Source: Rostrohypoxylon terebratum
Taxonomy: Eukaryota; Ascomycota; Sordariomycetes; Xylariales; Hypoxylaceae
Assembly: GCA_022497145.1 (NCBI GenBank)
Contig: MU385972.1
Span: 18,875 to 82,874 of the forward strand
Direction: 5' to 3'
DNA length: 64,000 bases
Positions within the stretch are counted from its first letter, which is position 1. Each line of letters begins with the position of its first letter. The translations under genes were made by a program, and so were the position numbers. Shown one piece after another: positions 57,646 to 64,000 of this stretch. A model generated the notes under the pieces. The model did not search any database. It saw only the letters and a list, made by a program, of their open reading frames with translations, and was not told the origin of the DNA.

Positions 57646-59513
57646 TTAAGCGAATAACTCCGGATATTCGGCTTTAATCATATCGGCACCCTGCAAAACA
57701 AGTCAGCTCGGCCATCTTCCACAAGGGAACAAAAATTCAAAACGGGCACGTACCTTCTCAGCAACCGCGTAAACCGCGTTCTGGATACGACAATCGGGAA
57801 TCACCGGGATGACCGAGGCGTCGATGACGCGCAGCCTGTCGACGCCGAAGACCTTGAGCTTGCCGTCCACCACGCCCTCCTCGACGCTCTGCGCCATGCG
57901 CGCGGTGCCGCAGGGGTGGAAGCCTGTCTGCGAGCGCTCGAGGATCAGCTTGTCCATCGCCGCGTCCGAGGTCCGGGGCATGGGCCACGGGTAGTCCTCG
58001 CGGATCATATCGCGCATGCCGTCGCCGCTCATCAGCACGTCGTCGACCCAGCGGATGCCCTCGCGCATCGCCAGGATGTCCAGGTCGTCCTGGAAGAAGT
58101 TGATGTTGATCTTGGCCTGCTCGAGCGGGTCTGTGCTGTTCAGCTCCACGGTGCCGGACTTGCTCTGCGGCCGCAGCAGGTCCACGATGACGGTCAGGTA
58201 GTCTCCCGTGGGCGGCGTGGGGATGTGCCATTGGAAGGCGTCGCTGAACATGGGCACGAAGTCGATCTCGAAGTGTGGCTGCCCGGCTGGTCCGAAGGGG
58301 TCGAGGCCCCCGTTCTTGGCTTTGGCGGCGAGGTACTCGGGATACTTGCTCAGGCGCTCGTCGATGCGCGGAAGACCGACTAGCTCGAGGAGACCCGAGG
58401 TGTACGGTCCCTGGTTTTTCCATCTGTAGGCGCTGACGGCTGCATCATGCTCAAGACCAGCCCTCAGCAGGTGGTGGTCCAAGCCGGCTCCATCTTCAAG
58501 GCGGAAGACGTGTGGAAGGATAGGATGGTCTAGGAGGTTTTGTCCTACGTGAGCCGAGTCGACGATTGAATCGATATTGAACTTCGCAAGTGCAGCTTTA
58601 GGCCCGATCCCACTTAACAGGAGCAACTTGGGGCTCTCGAAGACACCGGACGAAACAATGGTCTCGTACTTAGACTTGAAGCTGTGCGTCTCTCCCGTGG
58701 GTAGAATAACTTCTACGCCAGTGCACTTCTTCGTGGTGGGGTCGATGAGCAAGCGCTTGGAGTTCGTGCCTGAGAGCACGGTAACGTTGGTCTTGCCCTC
58801 GAGATACATCCAACTTGAGGAACGCTTGCCGTTATAAATGCTGTTGGTGCACTTCCACAGACCGCGCATGGTGCCATTATGGACCTCGTCGGTCAGCTTT
58901 CCTCCTTTGCTTACCCACGCCTTCGTTAGGGCATCTCGGAAGGGTTGGATTTCAGGAACGAGATCGGAGTGAGAGACCGGCACAGGGCCGTCGGTGCCGA
59001 TGTACTTCAGTTCCTCCCTATGGGGGCCTTTGTCGTCATGGTAGGTGGCCGGCTTGTACAAATACTTCCGGATGTTGTCCCACTTCCACTCATCACCACC
59101 ATACGGAGCCCAATCATCGAAGGTACCAGCCGAGCCGGGGATCCATGTGTAGTAGTTGAGACAACTAGAACCACCTAGGGTCTTACCACGAGTATTCGGT
59201 TTCTCGACACGCGTATACTCGGGGCGGTCGATCATAGTGGTCTTGTAGGCCCAATCATACTTACTATCACGCAGCTCGAAGGCTCGAGCAGGCGTCGTGA
59301 TGGCGTCGATGTCCTTCGGGTTACCAATACCGGCCTCTATGACCAAGACACGGACTTTGGGTGACTCTGCTAGACGACCGGCGACGGCGCAACCGGCAGT
59401 GCCTCCTGGATTGTGTGTAAGTTGGTGTGCCCCAACCGGACGACTAATAGGGATAACTTGCCTCCAACGACGATAAAGTCAAACGGTTCAACTGAGTCAA
59501 CTTGAGTGCTCAT
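57646..59513 (-). CDS. GMC (glucose-methanol-choline) FAD oxidoreductase
   Basis: Flavoprotein oxidising an alcohol (choline-dehydrogenase or alcohol-oxidase style). Model: complement(join(57646..57690, 57754..59405, 59462..59513)), 582 residues. Exon 1 ends VVGG and joins through a GC-AG intron (gcaagt to atccag) to GTAGCAVAGRLAES, restoring the FAD-binding GXGXXG-type motif near residues 17-22. The GMC signature GKTLGGSSCLNYYTWIPG follows. The catalytic pair is His514 in GFHPCGTARM and Asn560 in CRIQNAVYAVAEK. Exon 3 replaces a read-through tail with KGADMIKAEYPELFA. No signal peptide, so it is likely intracellular. The substrate cannot be inferred. Same strand as the MFS gene downstream on the map. 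Confidence 0.93.
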
Positions 59514-60962
59514 GATGTTCAGGTAAGTCTATGTTGGCTGAAATAATCTTGGTCCTTGGAATAGATGAACGATGTGATCTCATATAAGTTGGCTCAGAGC
59601 TTAAGTCTTGTCACGGACGGGTTGGCATATGATAATAGGGTTCTTTAGTAAGTAGTAGAGGGAAAGTCAATTGTTGGTGTGAATGTGTATTGCTAATGTG
59701 GGTTGTTTATGTGAATGCCGATGGTCAAAACACCTCCTTGATGTTCGCAATTCTCACATCCTTATATACCAAAGATGGTGCGGGACTTTCACCTTCCCCC
59801 AAACTAATGAAGGCATACTCGCCAGTACAAAACTCATGCATAGCAGCATGTATGTGGCAATGAGTAAGCGTTCACATATCGTCGTCCACTTGAGAGCTGT
59901 CGAAAGCGCCATCATGCGTTGTGTTACTCAGAGCCCGTATGCTACTGGGTATCCGTATGCTAGGATCCTGGTTATCCTAGATGCGTCTCCAATTCGATTT
60001 CCTATCCGAGATAGTTAATAGAGTCTCTATGACTGCCAATCACTCCGAATGAAGAATTGGAGAACCTCCGGACGGCGGACAAGAGTGAGATGAGAATGAT
60101 TCCGGTATGGCAGAAAACATCTCCGAAAGGCCTGTCTCTCTATTTTCCTTTGACTTCTTCATTGATTGAAGTCATGTTTTCCTATTGTATAACAGGTCTT
60201 GTGAGGTGTTGAGAAAGCCGAGCGAGTTTACCCCGTCAATGTAGATGCCGAACTAAATGCGGTCCTTTTTGATGACTGTCAAAAACATAAGCTCGGCGAA
60301 AATCCGGAATGTTGAAGAGACTCAACATCAACATCACGATGAAATGAATACCGAACATTCTCAAAGAGAGATCATCATGACTTCAACATTAAATCATTTG
60401 ATGTTTAAAGTCTTAAAAAGGTCTCAATTAATTCAACGCTCTTGGTTAGCAAGTATCAACATCACTTGATCAAACACCTTTAAAGTTCCTATTTTCATCA
60501 GACTCGATAGTGAAATCCCTCGGATTGTTCTATGTCAAATTCTTCAATCAAGGCCTAGGTAGTTAAGAAATGCCTTCGCACGCAAATCTCAGCGAGATGT
60601 CATTTACAAGTCGAAGGGTTTCAGAATGGAATAGTTATCGAGACTTCGTAAGTCGTCCCACAAGCCAAAAAGTAAATATTTTCTACGACGAAAATATGAT
60701 AATAACGAATCGACACTGACTTATTTTATTCTTCAAAGAAACAAGCCAATGATGTCTTCATCTAAATGCTGCTGCTTCGAACCCATGAACAAAGCATCGA
60801 GGCCAGGGTCTTTGGATTGGTCAGTGCCTAGCAGCAATGCATCTTTTCCTCGAACCACTTTACTCATTACAGTGTGGAATCAAATCTCCAAAGTTGGTTT
60901 CACAGGGCTTACATCGGAGATGCAATTCTTTGGGGTCTGATCCAAGGTATCCCCCTCTCTAC
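59514..60962. other. AT-rich spacer between GMC and MFS genes
   Basis: No gene found. Promoter side of the GMC gene and 3' flank of the MFS gene, with AT-rich tracts near 60250-60500. Confidence 0.5.
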
Positions 60963-62853
60963 CTAGATGTCATGCCGGGCATTCTTACTCATGTGGCGAA
61001 TCCTGACACCATACTGATAGGCAATTAGCATCTCGGTTCTCTGAATCACAATACAATGTCCATGTGAACTTACACGGTAAAAAACGAATGGAATAGGGAC
61101 AAAGATCACTGCAATCCCACCAAGGAGCGAGTTGCCGGGACCGATACCAAGTTGTCGAAAGAGTTCTCGAGCCTTGTCAGGTAAGCCGATGTCGATGGAT
61201 CAACTAGGTACAAGCAGGGATACAATCTCTGTGGAGACTTACAAAGAGAGGGAACGAAGCACCAAACGAAGCACGAAATAGTGCGTTCCCTGCAAATATC
61301 GATGCTGCATAAGTGGGATATGAAATCCCCAGGTAATTGAATACCGTGTTGAATAATGTGACGACGCAAACGGTAAACAGACTGGAACCGATGATAGGGA
61401 CTATCCAATGAATGCTGTCCCGGGCTGTCCAACCATACCAGAAAAGACAGATCGGCAGAGTGACAGCCCCAACGAATGTCGGTGGGAGAACCATTTCCGG
61501 CCTGAACGATGGCTTAGTGAATTTCGGGATTATTCCGTATTTAATCCAGGCCAGGAAGAAAGGTACAGTTACAAGGGCACCAATGAAGATGCCCAAGAAC
61601 GCCAGCCCCTGGGTCTCAGCACTAAACCCATAGATGTCGCCAAAAACCAGAGGGAACGACTCAAACCACAGGAACAGGACCCCGTATAGGAGGGCCGAAT
61701 ACAGATCCATGAAGAAGACGATCGGCTCTGAGAAGGTCAACGTAAAGGCTCTACTGAGTATGAGAAAATAATCTCTGACGGTGTGGTGCGCGGCGTCGAT
61801 TTCAGACTGACTCCTAAAGCGATTGTCTCCGGTCATTTCCCGTAGTCTCTTGGCCCTCCTGTACAGGATATTCGCGGCGCTGGTCTCGGGAAGCAAGAAA
61901 AACAACAGGATAACTACAAGCGCGCATAGCCATGTGAATATCCAGATTGTCCACCTCCACCCCTCAACTGGGGCCGCGAATCCGCCAATGATGGGGCCAA
62001 AGACGGGACCTAGAACCCCAAATGATGACAGGATACATATGCCGTACCCAGCACGAGCTGGGTCATACATATCGATGATGGTGGCCCCTCCAGTCGCTAA
62101 AGGGGGGCTTCCGAGGAAGCCAGTAAGAACCCTGAACACGAGGAACATGGGCATGTTGACAGCAAATCCGGTTGGGAGTTGAAGGAGGATGAAGGCGAGA
62201 AAGGTCCAAAAGTAAAGGGGGCTGCGTCCGAGTTGGGGGATTTCTGACATTGGCGACCATAGCATGGGGCCTAGCCCATATCCACTAACGTAAACGAGAC
62301 AGGAGATCAGTAGTGCTCTCATCTCACAGCTTGCATTGGTTGAGGGCTATTAAATTCTCTTACATGGTAAAAAGAGAGAGCCCTAGCGTCGCAACGATCT
62401 CACTGCTGCCAAATTCCTCCATAATACTCGGTATTCCGGGGACGTAGATCGAACTCGCAATGTAGAAGGAAAAGTTGAGGATACACATTAAGGAAGCAAC
62501 CAATAGCTTCCATCTCTCGGTCCAATTTTGGGGGTTCTATACCGGCTTCAGTTAAGCATTTGTTAATTAGGATAGAAAGAAATAGGTAAGGGGGTACATA
62601 CCTCTGGATCGTCAGGTCCATACCACTGTACGAGGTAGGTATCTTGACTGTCTTCAACAATAGAGCCAGAGCGGAGGTCTCCAACAAGCTGGTTCGCTTG
62701 TTCTCCTGACGGTATAGCTGTCGAACCCGTATCCCTTTGTAGACATTGTTTCCACAGCGAGGCGTCGTCTTCGTCGGGATATCTGAATAGTTTGTGTCTC
62801 GATAGAAAACGTACGAGGTGACCAAACTCGGTGTCGCGGATTTGATTGGCCAT
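60963..62853 (-). CDS. MFS transporter, DHA1 drug/polyamine:H+ antiporter type
   Basis: Twelve-span exporter of the fungal DHA1 group (Tpo1/Flu1-like). Five exons: complement(join(60963..61013, 61074..61172, 61243..62284, 62364..62536, 62602..62853)), 538 residues, phases consistent. A hydrophilic N-terminus of about 90 residues precedes NPQNWTERWKLLVASLMCIL. Splicing then gives LGLSLFTIGYGLGPMLWSPM and SEIPQLGRSPLYFW, the diagnostic antiporter segment, plus FRVLTGFLGSPPLATGGATI and VLGPVFGPIIGGF. The two last exons add ARELFRQLGIGPGNSLLGGI and end RYGVRIRHMSKNARHDI. Probable plasma-membrane exporter of toxic or secreted small molecules. The nearby GMC gene may be a partner; that is inference. 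Confidence 0.92.
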
Positions 62854-63958
62854 GCTGTAACTTAGTATGAAAATATTTAACGATGATTCTTCTTACGTGA
62901 TACTCAAGAAACACCTTATAAAGATGGCCGTCTGCACTGAGATTATCTATCGTAGATACCTACTTGGTATCTATAAGCCTACTTGGTAGCTTGGATGGAA
63001 TGAGCTGCTTTTGAATTCATAACCATCCATGTAAGTCCTGGAGGCATTTACTATTGCCCATAGTGATATATTACGTCTTTCCTGCTTACATATAATGGCT
63101 ATATTGGATTGACAGTAACTGCGGAAGTAATGAGAGCGGCATACCCTGTCTAGGTTGAATTCCAATTGGCCTTGGCTTTGCGTGATCTCTACCTGAGGCT
63201 ATCTCACCCCCAAATGGCTCCTGCAGAGTGAACGGACATATCCGGTGATAGACATTTGGGTACTAACTTAGGGGTAGAAGGCCCGGAATTTGGGCGGAGC
63301 TAGAGGTGTAAACCCCGGAGTTCCCAATAATAACAGCTTCACGTCGGCAGACGCCAAGCCAGACATATTGCACCAAACTTCAACACACCTATGTGACGAC
63401 GCGACAACTTTAACATCTCTCATAATAATAGGTTCTAGGTTGGATTACCGGCATTGCTGATATCGAATGATTTCTCTAATGACGTTCAGGGATGTCTCCA
63501 GATATCATGATCAGTGGTGGTGAATCCACACACCCACCGAAATACTTCGTGCTGGAGAGGGGTTCCCTAGAATTGTGGCTGATTTCTTGCCGGAATTCAT
63601 GACTTTGGACAGTCACTTTTTTCTGGCGGTAACATTTGAAAAGAAGTACCAAAAGAAGCTTGAAAAGTCCAGAGTCAAACCTATAACACGTGGTAGAGGT
63701 GACGAAAAAGGTAAATGAAATTTAAGATGGCGAGAAAAATACTGGAGGTGACGAGGTGTTGCCATCCGGTATGCCGACCCTTTCCACTAGACATACTGTA
63801 GGTATCAGGTAGGTAGGTAGGTAGAGCTAGCGGGTTCAATGGAAAATGCGGTCTCACTTATAGGCCTATTGCGAGAAGGTGTCACAAACCAACAAAACAA
63901 CGGAAGAAGATATCCACAAGTAAAAGAGGAGACAACCAATCACGGCTAAAACCCGGAA
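62854..63958. other. Gene-free stretch to the window end
   Basis: Promoter side of the MFS gene; AT-rich, with a GTAG tandem at 63808-63825. A short minus-strand frame at 62971-63165 is unsupported. Confidence 0.5.
63808..63825 (+). repeat. (AGGT)n microsatellite
   Basis: Four and a half tandem copies of ggta. Confidence 0.9.
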
Positions 63959-63999
63959 GATGTGTTGAGATCCAACACATCAAAACACATCTTGATGTG
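63959..63999 (+). repeat. Cluster of short palindromes, possible element edge
   Basis: gatgtgttg-agatc-caacacatc forms a perfect 9-base-arm hairpin (63959-63981). It is followed by cacatc-tt-gatgtg (63986-63999), and aagatgtg (63957-63964) also pairs with cacatctt (63986-63993). The TGTTG start is compatible with the 5' edge of an LTR, but the rest lies outside the window. Confidence 0.5.
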
Positions 64000-64000
64000 C

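Noticed and set aside
41332..63000. A classical secondary-metabolite gene cluster
   Set aside because: No polyketide synthase, peptide synthetase, terpene cyclase or zinc-cluster regulator is visible in the window.

Overview
The window looks like nuclear DNA of a filamentous ascomycete (Pezizomycotina, most likely a Sordariomycete). Nearly every gene is split by short GT-AG introns of about 50-175 bases, often with CTAAC-like branch sites. Housekeeping genes of fungal type alternate with secreted glycosidases and sugar/drug-type transporters. A dispersed 5S rRNA gene sits alone between protein genes and closely resembles the Neurospora 5S sequence as I remember it. Genes lie on both strands about every 3 kb. 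I rebuilt exon structures by hand, checking phase at each junction; the sums close for all models.

Layout. 0-8 kb: the 3' part of NAD-specific glutamate dehydrogenase (+), a secreted GH78 alpha-L-rhamnosidase (+), and a Cys/Ser-rich single-pass membrane protein (-). 8-39 kb is a core housekeeping block: mitochondrial processing peptidase alpha (-), an EFM4-type eEF1A lysine methyltransferase (+), PP2A scaffold A (-), PheRS beta (+), a myotubularin (-), ribosomal protein uS3 (+), a NIPA magnesium transporter (-), a DUF2420-type protein (-), coatomer delta (+) and APC4 (+). 39-41 kb holds a 5S rRNA gene with TATA box and T-run terminator, and a degenerate 5S 3' half.

41-64 kb is accessory: a GFA-family protein cut short by an in-frame stop (+); three genes in a row on the minus strand (acyl-CoA ligase ending in AKL, a methyltransferase, a Dal5-like MFS transporter); a secreted GH76 alpha-1,6-mannanase (-); a scrambled Ty3/gypsy relic; a small membrane protein (-); a GMC oxidoreductase with a GC-AG first intron (-); and a DHA1-type MFS transporter (-). 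The window ends in a cluster of short palindromes that may be the edge of a transposable element.

The core block contributes to translation (uS3, PheRS, EFM4, 5S), secretory traffic (COPI, myotubularin), mitochondrial import and the cell cycle (APC4, PP2A). The accessory block suggests plant or cell-wall sugar degradation and small-molecule catabolism. I saw no polyketide or peptide synthetase, no tRNA and no CRISPR. The most notable points are the 5S gene with compensatory stem changes and its broken copy, the GC-AG intron, the GFA nonsense codon, a one-codon first exon in the coatomer gene, and the retroelement relic with reversed domain order.
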